Under the pieces are notes generated by a model. The model was not told the DNA's origin. It searched no databases and saw only the letters and a program-made list of their open reading frames with translations. A program made the translations under genes and the position numbers. From Eutrigla gurnardus (lineage: Eukaryota > Chordata > Actinopteri > Perciformes > Triglidae), in NCBI GenBank assembly GCA_963514095.1, contig OY741277.1, positions 8,027,409 to 8,091,408 of the forward strand: DNA of 64,000 nt, written 5' to 3'. Positions 32,545 through 46,509 of this stretch are shown one piece after another. Numbering within the stretch: position 1 is the first letter of the stretch; every line of letters begins with the position of its first letter.

Positions 32545-35500
32545 CTAACAACTAATGTTAGGTTTGACTCCCAGACACAGAGCCAGCTCATTTCTCTGGA
32601 TCTTTCCGTCCTTGTTGGCATCACAGTGACGCAGCAGAATCCCTCGCAGCTTGTCCAACTCGAGGCTCGTGAGATTTGGCTGGAAAGAACAGTAGAGAGA
32701 GGAAGGGAGGCGTTATACGTACAGCTAACAATCAAAGCCTTTAGACAGTTTGACACCCATCAAACTTAATTAACATCGTGTTAAACTTCTCCTTAGAAAT
32801 GTACTTTTAACAAAGAAAATCATCAGTTTTCAATTACAATTCAGTTTGATCTTCAAATCAGACGTGGCATCACATTGTGTGAACAGAAGGGGTGGGGGGG
32901 TCAGTTTACCTATGTATCGTGATTTAAAAAAAAAAGTTTTTGTTCAATGTCTGAATAATTATGTAATTACATTCATGTGGAGGCAGAAGGAAATAACCCC
33001 TTCATCTGGTTTTCAGATGTTTAGGTGTTGAGAAAGTGTATGTACTTTGTTTATACACTTTTTAATCAAGCATGTTAAATCACGGAGAAGACGAGATTTA
33101 AGTATCCTCTAACTCCATAGAGAAAGTTGTAGAATCAAGAGCATGAGATCGAACATTTTTGTTTAAAAATATTTTTTGTCCAACAGACTAATATATTTTC
33201 AAACGTGGTAAATTTATATTTTTCTGATATGTTCTGATGATTTTGTGATGATGAACATGATTTTATGACCACCAATCCAAAATTCAGTTTACTTGATAAA
33301 TTGATATCAGTGTGTAATTGACTGAAATTATTGTCTGTTATATCTGAGTATATTAGAAAGCATACAAACAAACGGCAGCATAGTGTCTTACCCTGACTAG
33401 CTCCATCATGTCTTTGACAAAGCCGTCCACCTCGGGACCCTCCAGCGCCCCTGTCTTACTCTGAACAGGAAATAAGGAGAAGAGAAAAGACAGAAAGGAG
33501 GAGTCTGTATTTAAAAATGTTTTCTCTGTCTGTCTGAATGTACCTGTCCTTACCCTCTGTCTGATTTTACTCGCATCCACTACAACCAGAAATAATCTGG
33601 GATTGATGTCAAATTTTTATAATTGTCTACACATTGTATAGTTGCTTTATAATAATTTTTTTTTTTTTCAAAATAGGGCATTTAAAATATATAACTATTT
33701 GTACATTTACGATCTTCACGATGAATAAATGTGTGGCATCTTTTGCAAAACATGGAAAAGGTACCACCTTGCTGTGCTGTTACTGCAAGCACAGGCGTCG
33801 GACCCATATGGGGGTGGGATAAGTCAGCAAGTCAAAACGTCAAAAGTCAGCGCATCTGTCTATCCACTTGGCGCTTTTTGCAGTTTCACTTTCAGTTGTG
33901 AATTAGCTGAGTCCCCCAGACCCCCCTCCCCCTCCCTTAAATTGTCCCCCCCACATTAGTCCACCTCACTATTTTGCTTATTACTTAAAGTTTTATTTAG
34001 ATTGAAGCATTGACCACAGGACACTTATCGCAAAGCTTCTCCTAACATTAAAGTAAGTGCAGGTTGAATAAAAATATTCCACATGAGCCATTACGCCTAC
34101 ATGCACTACTTGACAATCCAGACAAGGTCATGAACGTGATTATAGAGAATAGGGGAAGTTTATCAGGGACTCCTGATGGGATTAATTTTCTTCTATCTGG
34201 TGCTGAATCTTGAATGGATCTGATAGTTAACTTGTCCTCCCAGAGAGTGACTTGACAACATAATGGGGATTTTATCTTATTATGTATCATTACAGGAGTA
34301 AGGAAACTAATTTGATTCACTGTTGCTGTACCAAGTCCCACACACATTATGCAATTTGAGAGTGTTAATTGGAGATGGAAATGTTGCTAAGACAGTAATA
34401 CACGTAGCTATTGGGCAGCTTTGGAGGCCCAGGGGGCTGCTTTGTCCATGTATGCCTTCTAAAGGACATTTTTGAGGCTGATTGTTCGCTGTCCTGCTCC
34501 TCAACATAGGATGCAGACTTGCTGAGGATTTAAACCTGTGACCTTCTGACCAGAAGCTTGCTGTGTTAACAGTCCCAATTTTTCACATAGTTTCCTGCTG
34601 GACCTGCCATTATGGAATGGAAGTCATCATCTGTGTCCCACCCACTGGGATATTGTACTTACAACATCATAGTGGTTAAAGATCTTCTCAAAGTCACTCT
34701 TTCTCTCCTCTTTACTGCAGGCCTTTGGAAAAGAAGAGGGGAGTTGTCAAATATTTAGAAATGGATTGAGAGTAATTGGATACAAAATATCACAACACAA
34801 CTGTTGCAACATGATTTACTCGTGTTTTCATCTGTCAAATATTAAATAACAAGGTAAATAAATATACACTTACATCCATCTGGAACTGTAGCAGGAAATT
34901 CTCCTCTAAAGCCAATATCCTAATTGAGGAAGAAATATTTTTTTAGGATGCAAACTGGCTAAACAAAGCAGTACGTTTTGAGATGTTGGTTGGCAAAATG
35001 TGATAAATCTCTCCTTTATTGCTATCCAACTAGTGTAATTGTAAATGTAACATTAAAGGGGCTTTTAAGAATATATATTTTTCCTGCTCTTTGAAAAATA
35101 CCTTGCCAAGTCATTCAAATCCAAACAGCCATCCTTGTTTTTGTCAAAGATTTTCATCTGCAAAAACAAAACGTGTAATGTGTGAGAAACAGAACTTAAC
35201 GATAGTGAATTTCTCTGTCTGGAAGGGATGGGACGATCGCCCATCGAGATAAAACAACACTCACAATAATCGATCCTGCTGAATTCCCATTATCAGAGTA
35301 ATCTTAAATATCATCACGAGTGACTTGGAAAAAGCTGTCTAGCTTGTTATTATCTTCTTTTAAAAATACACAGTACAAAAATACATTTTTGCAATTTATT
35401 TATGCAGGGAGACCTAATGATTCATGATCATATTAACGATTATTTGATTTTATCTGTGGTGCAATAAAAAATATTAGTTCCTTCACAAACTGTAAAGTGA

Positions 35501-38500
35501 GGCCAATATGTCTTTGTTCCGTTTTAAGAGTACGAAACATATTTTGATAATTATTGGGATATTATCTTGAATGGCAATTATTTTGGCCAGGATAACCGTT
35601 TCAATTTCCATATCGTCCCATGCCTACTGTCTGTACTGTTTCTGGTTGTGTTTTCACGCCAACTGTGACTCATTAGATCTGACATTTCCAAATTGAATTC
35701 TATTAAATAGTAGGAACAGGCTATGTGAGACTCTGGGTTTCCACATAGCTAGCTCGAGGAGACAGGCAGATAAATAATACAAGCTGCCTTCCGTTTCGCT
35801 GTCTTTAGAAAGCTGCAGCATTTCTCTGAGTAATACTTTGATTCAGCACAATGGCTGATTGCAGCTACTTAAATCATTTCAGTCTCATGCAGATTCCAAA
35901 AAACAACGTCCTCAACGCCATCCTCAATACTAATGTTTTGATGACTGCTGGGGCATATGTGTTTTCCCACTTCCCACTAGCACTTGCACACGACCTCTAA
36001 ATTGTACACAAAACCACTAAATACAGTAGATACAACAGAGCCCTCTGTTTGTGTACATGAGTGTGTTGTATTTCTACCATTGTGTCTGTGTACTCCTCCA
36101 GTTTATCAGATGACACATCCTTTTGATTTTTTTGGAACAGATCTTTCAGGAAATCCTAAGATAAAAGGTTAATCACATAATCAAACAACAAAAAGGTCAC
36201 ATCCAGTGGGTGATGCACAATTACACACAATTCTCTTAAGTCATTTGAAAAAAAAAAATACTTAATTATTGATTACTCTAAGAGAGACATCTCAGTGTAT
36301 GACTCAACAGGAAGTGGTTGATGGTTAGTCATTCTCTGCCAATGCGACCGCTGAAGGCTGTTCCTCTAAAAGAGATGTGTTCTGCTGTGTGTTTGCACTG
36401 ACGATCTTACCTTGAGCTCCCGAGCTGAGATGTAACCGCTGCAGTCAACATCGTACTTCCTCCAGATCTACAGTAGGCAGCACAAGACAAACTAGCAAAT
36501 ATGTACACAATATTCAGTGGTTAAGGGTGATTTTAAACTAGTTGTAATTCGACACTCGCACTCAAAAAAAAAAAAAAAAAAAAAATACAAATTGACACAT
36601 TGCAGTAGTCACATTTCATAATGATATTTACTTTACCTTTATGAAGTCAACACTGTTGTCCAGAGGAGCTTCTCTGCGGAAAACTAACAGGAAGTTCTCC
36701 GCTTCAGGGAGGATCATATTGGCCAACTGGTAAACAGGACCGAGGGCAGAGCAGAGAGCAGTGTTTGGATAATGTCATCCTATGAGCCTTTCCATTCATT
36801 AACACATCTCCATTTTATTCTTGGAAAGCGTGACAGTTACCACAGAGTTTGCAGCAGTCATACAACAGTTCAATCTAGTCTGGTATGGTAATTTTGATCA
36901 GATCGAGGGTTAGTTTTTATCAAATCTATTATGTACGAAAGACATGAATCCAATTAACAGGGAGATTTGTGGATTCTCCTGATTAGCTGGGACGCTGTAT
37001 ATAGAAAGAGACTTTAGATTTCCATTCTCCTTGTTGTGTTAATAAGGTGCAGCAGAAGTCTCAGCTGCAGATTAAAAAAAAAAAAAAAAATCTTATTGTC
37101 ACTAATAGCGATATACTTTTGCACTTTCTTCCAACAAATATACTTATTGTAAGTCACTTTGGATGAAAGCTTCTACTAAATGCCCTAAATGTAAATGTAG
37201 ATATCGTGTAACTCCTGCAAACAAGGGACGCTCCACTTTACACACCCATGCTGGTATTGGTGCATCCCTACTGCAAATTAAAACTAGCTGCATGGGTACA
37301 TATAATGTACCCATAGGAATTTGTTTTATTGTCCTTTGGATAAGCAGGACCACACCAGCTCCTCCTTGTTAGTCTCCACTTCATGTTGCTCCTGTCATGT
37401 CGGTCCTTCTAGAATATATCAGCCCTCCATTAGCAGATTAAACTGGCCCCCATCATCAATCTAATTATAATGCAAGATCAGAGTGCGGCCATTCGGTTCA
37501 CAAAGCTGTACCGTAGAACCGCCCAGTCAGAAAAGCGCAGTGCACCAACTGTGATGCCAACTCCTAAGGAGCTGTCCAGGAAAGAAACATGGCAAATAGG
37601 GCATATGCCCCCATTTTTAATGTCTGAAAGTAAGTGAACACTGTCTAACAGATGAGTCATGATACTAAACTAGAAGAGTAACAGCATTTAATGTGGCTAT
37701 CTCACAGGATACTATCGCCTTGTGATAGGCTTGCTCACTTCCTTTTTCATGTTATTAGTAGAGCAGAGATGTCAGTACAAGGGGAAATAGCAATGCAAGT
37801 TGTACTATTTGTACTGTGAAGTATAGGCTATATTGTCTATAGGCCCACCGTTTCTTTGTTATTTTAATTTATAATGAGTGTTCCTGCTATTGGCTACATT
37901 CATGAAGTCACATAGTAAATGTCCCAATGAGTTCCAAACAGTGAGGTATATAGATTTTACATTTGGACAAAAGAGAGCATGGCTAGCAAATCAGGAAAGA
38001 AAAAGTGGGCTTGGTGCATCCCTGGCCTTCAGGGCTTGTTGCTACAAAGAGGTTTGACCACACTGTTCCTGCATCAGCCATGAGCCATCAGTGTAAGTGG
38101 CAGGCATGTATTGATTTTATTTTCAGCCTGAGTAAAAGCCAAATCATTTGGGTTCTGTGGGTGCAATGCATTACGTGATTGGCCTGTTATGTGTACACGT
38201 TTTTACAGCTACATCAAGTGTGAGTGCAGACTGAAAAAGCAATGTCATCAAAATAGGTCTTTACATTTCTGGGAAACAGCCACCTGTTGAATTCTCATTC
38301 AAGTTGAATGTAATCAATACAATCCACCTTAATTAATTGCAAGCAAGAATCATAGCAGTATAAAGTCAGTATTCTCCTCCTTTATATGGAGGAGAATTTT
38401 ATAAATCAGCACTTGACCTTTTCTCACTGTTTCATATCCAACTTTAAATATGAAGGACATAATTGTCAAGTCAACGAGGAAGTGATTATAAGACATTGTA

Positions 38501-38756
38501 TGTCGTACCTCCTGAATCTGTAGTTTCCCATCAGCAGTGACATCATAGGCGGACATAAACCTTTGCTTCAGCCTCTGGAGTCGCTCTTCAGTCACTTCCT
38601 CCTGTGGAGACATATTAGATTAACATGATACATTGCTTATTTTACATTGATTCAGAGGCAGACAGTCTTTAGGACGAGATATCAGGTCAACAGTAGATAC
38701 TACATGGAAGCTGTCTATATCATCTGAAAGCTGGAAACCTGAAAATGTATTTGAGA

Positions 38757-38813
<57 letters not shown>

Positions 38814-41800
38814 AAGTTCCAGTCATACATAAGAAATGGAAATTAAATGTAAAATGTCTGAGGACATTATGATTAAAGTACATGATGGCTATCCTCATTT
38901 GTCTCGTAGGTTTTTGCAGAAATATGTTTATTGTTATAATTTTTTCAGAGATGTGGTGCTAGCCCTGTGATAGACTGGCGATCTGTCCAGGGTGTACCCC
39001 GCCTTCGCCCAATCAGCTCCATTGCTCAATTGAAAATTTTTCTTCCACTCATGAATTGATCAAAACGATCAAAAATCCCTCCAAAATTCCATGTTAGGAC
39101 ACCAAGACTTTGAGGAACACCACAGAAGAAGTTGAGCTGTGATTTCTGCAAGAATTGCATTTTTCGGTGATGGGATGGCGAGCACTTTTGTTGTTAAAAC
39201 TGTTGACAAACCCACTTATTGTCAATCTACTTAAGAAAGCCTTCCTCTGAATACCACGGTCTGTAGTTTGTGGTTGTAAAGTTTCATGATGCTGTGATTA
39301 TCGATGAGGTCATTTAACCAGTGACATCAAGTTTAAAACAGAATACCCACTACAATGGAACGTCTACTATGGGAACACCACCATCATCACACATGGATGG
39401 AATTGGGCTCATCGGAGTCTCTGCTTCCCATTAATACCCACTTTATTTAATTCTATCCCAGTATGCAGAACTATTCAAATAACACCATTGTCGATAGGAG
39501 AAAATACAAGAAATCAACACATTTATACTGCATGTCCTAAACTGCCTAAAAAACAGATTCTGTTATTACCTAAGGGTCTCCTCTTTAAAGATATCCTCAC
39601 TCTCCCTTTCATAGACGTTCCCACCTTATGATAAAGAGTGGTGTGTATCCGTAGCACTCATTTTCATTCCATATCTTGAGTGAGTCTCCCCTTTACACAC
39701 ATGCCCAAAACTACATGCAATTATCATCAAGTGGACATCTTCAAATGGGACACTTGGACCATAGCAGTCATTTCTATTCACTTCTTGAGGAAAGGTTATG
39801 GGACATCTTTGAATATTGCCATGCCAGTTTTCACTTGCCAAAATGTAGCCTAACTTTGGAGTGTTTTTCAAATCCCTTCCTGACAAGTTAGCATGACATG
39901 GTTGGTATCAATCGATTCCTTAGGTTTTCTAATTTTATCTGATAGACTGAATCCGCTATTTTATGTCGGCGATCCAGTGAGTCTCAGAGGGTTAAACCAC
40001 ATATTGGAAAAGAATAATATTGAAGGACTGGCTGAGTCACAGTTATTTTAAGCAATGTCACCATGGATACTCCTTTGATCTACTATTTTCTTCTCTCAAG
40101 GTTCGGTTTCTCAACCGCAGGGTGTTTATAGAGCCTTTATGCAGCTGACTACACGTCCTTGGTGTAATTCTAATGCACAGAACAAAATGTGGGGTTCGTT
40201 GTACCATAAACACTTGCCTACATGACTTTTCATCCAAGATGAGGCATTTCTAAAACACAGTGTCATGAATTTGTGTCTTTGATACATTTCAAGTGAATGA
40301 GGTATTGACTTGACTACCTTTGACTGCATCAAGCAGTTTACTGTTAAGAAGTGAAATATCTAAAACATCTCTAAACTTGATTAGTCTATGAAACCTGATG
40401 CATTTCTCTAGCAGATCTTAACTAAGGATAATTTGAGATATGTTGCATGCTTAAATTTCCTTTTCCTGTGCAGACCACATGCGTTCTCAAAGAAAGCTCA
40501 GACAGAAGCTTGAAACAAGAAAATTGTTATTGTTATATTGTTATTTCAACATATTTAGGAGGTACTTTTCCAGTATCTCTTTGCAAATCCCCATCACTGT
40601 ACTGTAACTATAGAAACCTAATGATCTATGATGCTGATAGCATCATTCCATGCAGTGCAGGGCACACAGTCCGCAGACTAGCAGGTGCCAGATCCTTGCT
40701 CATTACAGAAAGACATCTATTTCTCTTCAGCATTGGCTTTCTATCTGACACGTTCTATGACTATCTATCATGTTTGGCGCCAGTTATCTCCTGTTGCTAA
40801 GCAGACATTGTTAACGTCTGTATCAATGTTGGACTTGATGAACTATGCATAACACACTTGTGTGTTCAGGTTTTTACTGATATATTAAACTTCCAGTTTA
40901 TCACATGGAAATTAATTTGGTTACATTTGAGCAATAAATTGAAATTTGTGAATACAAGACAGAAAGGCACCATGCGGTTAATATCACTCAGTGGCTGAAT
41001 AGAACATAATAGAATTAATGTGCCATGAGAAATACACACAAGCACTTATCCTGAGGGCATTTATGATGGAGAGCAAACATCAGAGAGACAAAGTGACCTG
41101 TGGTCAGTGGTCTGTATGAGTGCAACGCCATTAGTATCCAAGGAAGCTCAATTACACAAGCAAACACACTGAAACGTGTACTAATAGTCCTACACCCATT
41201 TGCTTCTCCATCATAACTGGTCAGGAACTTTTCCTTTGACAGAAGCCAGAGCTCTTTAATTGTGTTGCATCTTGCATCGTTACAGTCACCCCACCCTTCC
41301 AGATAACTGCATAGAGGTTCAGCTGCCCACACAGCAAATAACCAGATGTGTTTCGATGAAGCAGATTCAAGATTTAATCTTGACCGTGTCATGCATGAAA
41401 TAATTAACCTAAATATGAGAAAAGGATGTACCATTGTATTCAGAACGTTGAATTTAAAGGCAAAATTCAAAATAAATTATTAACTCATAGGCAGTAAAGA
41501 GTAATGTACATTATTTAGACTATTATTCAAGTATTGTCACATACTGTGCATGCATGTGTGCGTTGATTCATTCTGCAGAATAGCATTACGCAGTCGGTCG
41601 TTTGAGTAACTGTTGCCTTTCTATTAGGTCAAACCAGCCTCGACATTGCCTCTGCTATCAACAAGTAATTTTCACCCAGACAACCGCCGCTCACTGAAAT
41701 TTTCCCTTTTCAGACAATTATACCCCGAAGAGGGTTGTGCATGAAAATCCCACTTTAACTGCATTTCTCCGTCATTGTGATGCTGCCTGGTTTGCAGTCA

Positions 41801-42639
41801 GCAGATTGTCTTGACTCTATTTGTGATGATGAGCAGTTGAACAGGTGTACATAGTGGCCGGTGAGTGTAGATGACAAAGTATAGTAGCATCAAATGTAGT
41901 AGTAGTGCCTGGTCAGCTGCCCTTGACATGCACTACATTGCATTGCTGTCATCACAAGTTATGGATCAATTCATCCAAAGTTTACTTTATAAATTATTAT
42001 ATCCATCCATCCATCCATCCATCCATCATCAACCGCTCATCCTGTATTCAGGGTGTGTGTGTGTTCAGCGAGAGCAGTGCTGATTGTAGAGTCTGACTGC
42101 TGCAGGAACTCTCCTTCACACACACTACACAATGAAAATAAACTATCTATCCATCTGTCTTACCTGTGGAGCCAGTCTCTTCATCATGTGGCGGAAAAAG
42201 TCGTCAAGCTCTTTGCCCTCAATGTAGCCATTATCTGTCAAAAAGAACCATGTTGTACAAATCCTCAGATCACAGATCAGTGAAGAATGCATAAATGTTC
42301 CTCAAAATGTAAATACCGACTGAAAACTTACTGGGAAGTCACTACTAAATCCACATAATTAGAGTTGACATAACATAGTTAATTTGCGATGACACCAGTA
42401 TTAACTAACTCATTTCAATTAACCAGGACTCACAATTTGTCATAACAAATTAGGACGTACTTTTCTGTCTAATGACTAATAACAGCAGAAGATACATTTT
42501 AAACTAATGTCCTATCTGTTTAAGGTAGATGGAGTAAAAATATATAAACATGTCATTAACTGTCCTCACCATCTGCATCGAAGTGTTGCCAGATTTCAAG
42601 GAAACCAGCTGCATCCAGGTTATCAAAAGCACTGTCCAT
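32545..42639 (-). CDS. SCGN: secretagogin, six-EF-hand calcium sensor (complete, 11 exons)
   Basis: SCGN is a cytosolic calcium sensor of neuroendocrine cells and neurons that influences exocytosis through SNARE partners. Exons in coding order: 42570-42639, 42164-42234, 38509-38601, 36637-36726, 36411-36467, 36078-36155, 35102-35157, 34874-34919, 34663-34722, 33392-33460, 32545-32679. They encode 274 residues (human 276, also 11 exons), starting MDSAFDNLDAAGFLEIWQHF and ending LALCLGVKPNISC. The six loops are DADDNGYIEGKE (split by intron 1), DVTADGKLQIQE, DVDCSGYISARE, DKNKDGCLDLND, DVSKTGALEGPE and DANKDGKIQRNE. GALEGPEVDGFVKDMMELV is nearly identical to human SCGN and separates it from calbindins. 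All introns are GT-AG with frames kept. Intron 2 is the longest (3.5 kb), and intron 6 contains an hAT element. Confidence 0.97.
35223..35626. mobile_element. short non-autonomous hAT element in SCGN intron 6
   Basis: The ends are AAGGGATGGGACGAT and, reversed, TAGGCATGGGACGAT, agreeing at 12 of 15 positions. The flanks are CTGTCTGG (35215-35222) and CTGTCTGT (35627-35634), an 8-bp duplication with one change. The 404-bp interior is AT-rich and non-coding. It sits about 65 bp from exon 7, close to but outside the splice acceptor. Confidence 0.8.
37147..37200. mobile_element. fish SINE/LINE tail fragment
   Basis: The fragment carries the words GTAAGTCACTTTGGATGAAA and CTTCTACTAAATG followed by AAATGTAAATGTA, close to a retroelement 3' tail that I recognise as frequent in fish genomes. 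It lies in SCGN intron 2 as a short isolated piece. Confidence 0.6.
38760..38812. repeat. (GT)n microsatellite in SCGN intron 2
   Basis: About 26 GT units, 160 bp from exon 3. Confidence 0.97.
38961..39018. mobile_element. retroelement fragment in SCGN intron 2
   Basis: It contains CCTGTGATAGACTGGCGATC followed by TGTCCAGGGTGTACCCCGCC and TTCGCCC, a stretch very common in fish interspersed repeats. Only about 58 bp survive. It probably belongs to the same repeat family as the fragment at 42001-42054. Confidence 0.65.
42001..42054 (-). mobile_element. retroelement 3'-tail fragment with (ATCC)n
   Basis: An ATCC array (42001-42027) followed by CAACCGCTCATCCTGTATTC and AGGGT is the reversed 3' end of a common fish repeat. 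It breaks into a short GT run. It lies 110 bp from SCGN exon 2. Confidence 0.65.
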
Positions 42640-42840
42640 TTTAATAAAGAGAGGCAAAGTATAAGCTGTCAACTTTAACAGGTAAAAAACGGGAACTGAG
42701 GGGACAATATGTTGCACTGTTCAGTTGCCTGCTTGGTTGAAATATGCATTTTCTGACTTCGTAAAAACCACACCTCCTCTGGTCGAGGGAGGTGTGTGTG
42801 TGTGGGAAAGAGAGAGAGAGAGAAAGAGGTAGTATTATAT

Positions 42841-42854
42841 CTGCCATCTGGTGG
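42841..42854 (-). promoter_or_regulatory. CTCF-like motif upstream of SCGN
   Basis: On the minus strand it reads CCACCAGATGGCAG, a full match to the CTCF core CCASYAGRKGGCRS. It lies about 200 bp upstream of the SCGN start codon, in the likely promoter. No TATA box was found there. Confidence 0.45.
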
Positions 42855-45800
42855 TGATATTGTTACACTGCAAAGAGGATCAGAAGGTACAAAAAAAGAC
42901 AACAAAGAGATTTTGAAGCCTGTAAAATTATTTTAATCAATGTTAATATCGGCATGACGAAATGTCCAACACTAACAGAATAACTTTGTGAAACATATCA
43001 ACCCATGACAAAATGCAACAAATATCATAACAAGACTGATCATGAGCAAACATGTCACTTAATTTCCCAGCTCAAGGAAAACGGTCATTGCTCTGCATCA
43101 TTTCTTTTTTTTTTAATCATTCTGAAAGTAACATTGACTTGATTACATGTAATAACAAATTAATACATACAAATAATTAATTTCTACATTTATGAACACA
43201 ATGTACATATGAAGGGAAAACGACAAAGGATCAAAGACATCACCGGCCACTGTTTTTTTTAAATTTATTCCAAATAAGTTACAAACAAACCCCTAGTATA
43301 GTAGTGTACTTAGTACCAAAAGAGTATAGGTTTATCTGTGTTCCCATAGGTGTGTGAATGTATCACAGTGTATATTACATGTACGTATATTACACATACA
43401 TATATACACATGCACACTCCTACATGTATGAAAGCACATATATACATACAGTACAACTCAAAGCCACATCATGCAGTCACACACATGTAGATTCAAGAGT
43501 CAAGACTCAACGCTACTGGTTATTTTCACTTTCTCCCCTCCATGCACCGACAGAAATGAAGTGGTTTCAGCATTGAACGGATCAGTCGTCATACATCTCG
43601 ACAGAAACAAAGCCAGCTGCTTCTGAAATCCCAAACAGAAAACAAACAGAGAGAATCTGGTCTCCATATGATTTCCTTGCATCAGGAAAGTACAGAATGC
43701 AGCACACAGCCACATTTGTAAGTAGTGGTATTTTTTTTCAGTGTCCTGGAACAACTTTTACAAACAAAACGAGTGTTGGGACTGAGACTGTAAATTGAAG
43801 CTGTTGTTAAAATCAGTGATAGATTAACTATTTACAGCAGGAGCCGTGTTATGTTCGAGGCGTGATTAGTGACAAAGAAGCAGAATCTTGTCACAATCCT
43901 ACAAAAAGACATCAATAGACACCATAGGAAAAGGTGCACCAGCAAGACCTTTAGCCCTGACTCTTGTACAGTGCAACAAGTTTTGCCCCTTTCACATTGC
44001 GCATAAGGAATGAGGTCTGGTGCACATTTAATATTAATACTGGACCACAGTTTGGCACCAAAACTAGATAGTCAAAAGAAAACGTATTTCCACAGTGGTT
44101 AATGTTGCTATAATGAAACATTAGTAAGAACTCACAAACAGGTATTTATTGTTTAATGCTGCGTTCATATCATATCGGATGATGGTAGAAATGGGACAGA
44201 CTACCATGTCTATGGCATGCAAGCATTTCTGTCATCACTTTGTATGATTGCAAAGTTGATGGATAAGGGGTCAAAAATAATGTGGATAGATAATACATCA
44301 TCATATTCATTCAATGTTGGATTATTTTCCTTGAATGGTGGAGTGGTGTGAGGCAATCATATTTGATTTCCCTTTAAGAAGAATCCATGTTTCTCAGTCA
44401 TAATTACGACTTGGTTGTTAATGACATCTACATGTTGCCTGGTTATTATAGTAACTCCAATATGACATGAATGCAGCATGATTTAATGCAAACAAAGGTT
44501 TATTGTCCATACCAACCAATATAAGTACAACTGCATGGCTTTTTCATCTAATAAAAAAATACAATGCTAAGGATACAAACTGTAAATAGAGGTATCCAAA
44601 AATCTCACTTGCTTTTTATTTATATTTTGTCAATTAATGATTTTTTATTGTGATCATCAATTTGGTGACTTTGTAGCAATGTGAAAAGGGGTTTTATTCT
44701 CTGTAAAAATGAGAGGAATTGGCCTGAGAGCTATTGTGGTGGTGGTGGTGGTGTAGCATTCAGGTTCTGAAAATGCTACATACAGAATAGCCTAGCTACC
44801 CTCAGTGCACTTTCACTTCAGGCACTGTTTTCTCTCTTTTTTTTTAACAAATGCAATTCCTTTACAGTTTGAAGTTCAAAACATTGTCTTTGCACAAACT
44901 GAAGCGAACGTGAACTGAATTTGAAAGCCCTGAAGTTTTAGTCAGAAGTGTTTGAAGGCTGGAGTTCCCTCAGTGTCCCGCTTTCACACAAAGAACAGAC
45001 TGAAGAGGTTATTTTGGGAAAATGGGGAAGCACATGCCATTAACTTCCATGTTACTTTTCAAGCAGATTATATATGACATCCCTCTTTTTTAGTAAGTTC
45101 TTTGCTTTCATCAGACCATCAGCACAACAGGGAAATCTAAATCAGTGAGTGTTATCACAAGTGAGTTTGCATGCCACAGTAATGCTTAAAATTGTCATTT
45201 TGTTCTGAGGAGAACCAGCTAGAAGTTTAGTTTAGTTTAGTTTTAACCAAAAAACACTACAGACATGTTTATGATGTACCTCTGTATTGCACTATGACAT
45301 TATCACTATTACTTTTTGACAGGCACTATTTCCCCAACAACAAGAAAAAGTGTTTTTTTTTTCTCCACAGTGTCTTCACACAGAGAACAGTGTTAGTTAA
45401 CAGTGCTGAAGCCTTATTGATTGGTTGTCAGTGAAGTTAAAGTGTACCATAGTCCTCTCAAAGCAACACTTCATATGGTCACTCCAGCTCTCCCACACAA
45501 TTCAGTCGAGATGTTTGATCTCTGTAGCTATCCTTCAGTTCAGTTAGTGTCCTCTGAGTGACTTGTAGTTTTGCTGTTCGGCAAGCTACATCAAACGTGA
45601 ATTTCTGATTTCTGGTGGGCTGAGATTCTCAGCGAAACCTGTATTTTCCTGAAAAAAAAACATGAATTGCATAATGGCTTCAGTCACCTCCTAAGTCTGG
45701 AGAAAAGTAACTTGCTCGTACTGAAAATAGCATATAGAAAATCTATACAAATATATTGAAGGAGGAAAACAATGCCATTGGGTCCTGGTCTGGTTGTATG

Positions 45801-46509
45801 TGTGAGTTCAAGTACAGTACAGTGATCTTGGTATAATTGTTACATGTGTTTGGTCCCTGGGAGATAAGCTACTGTAACGAATGGCGACAAGACGTTAAAT
45901 TGTTAGTCACAGAAAGATTTTTTCTCAATGTACACTCATAGTTTCACAGTCTCTTCCTCTGTCTTTTGCACGAAGTCAGCTGCTTCCTGAAAACGTCTTT
46001 TTTTCTGTTTTGTTTTTTTTTTGTTTTACAAACTTCATTCAGGCTTCAGTAGTCATAGTCTGAATACTCTTGATCACCCAAGGAACTATTTACTCAAATC
46101 CTGAAAGATAATTTCTTTTTGAGACATGAGATTTTCACCTGACAAGCAGAGAGTAGGAATGAAAAAAGGAGAAAAGGCTGTTTGTGAGAAGGAAGCTCTT
46201 AGGAGACTTAGCACAGTTTGGTTTATCATGTGACATGATGTGACTGAAAAAAATACTGAGGATATTCCCCCATGTGTTAATATCAATAATTTTATCATAT
46301 TATAGATAACCAAACTTTAATTTGAAATGGTGTATTGCCTGATACTAGAGCAGGTCTTCCTGCCAGCCAAACATACTTTGCAGTCAGACAGAACCTACAG
46401 GTGCAAACTCTAATATAAATGAAACCATATCCATTAATGCTTATATTCCCCCTTTCTAAAGGAAAACACGTGAGTCTTGTAAGCAGGTTTTGCTGTGAGT
46501 TTGTCTTAC
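42855..46509. other. CARMIL1 3' UTR / SCGN upstream region
   Basis: AT-rich with no confident exon. CARMIL1 and SCGN are in tandem on the minus strand, so this holds the CARMIL1 3' UTR and the SCGN promoter. A strong donor-like GAGTAAGA overlaps the end of the last CARMIL1 coding exon. Two acceptor-like sites followed by similar coding-like starts (near 45992 and 43624, minus) could be spliced 3' UTR or alternative terminal exons. Confidence 0.5.

Noticed and set aside
32545..42639. Assignment as calbindin or calretinin
   Set aside because: GALEGPEVDGFVKDMMELV and the 274-residue, 11-exon layout fit secretagogin. The CARMIL1 neighbour supports it.
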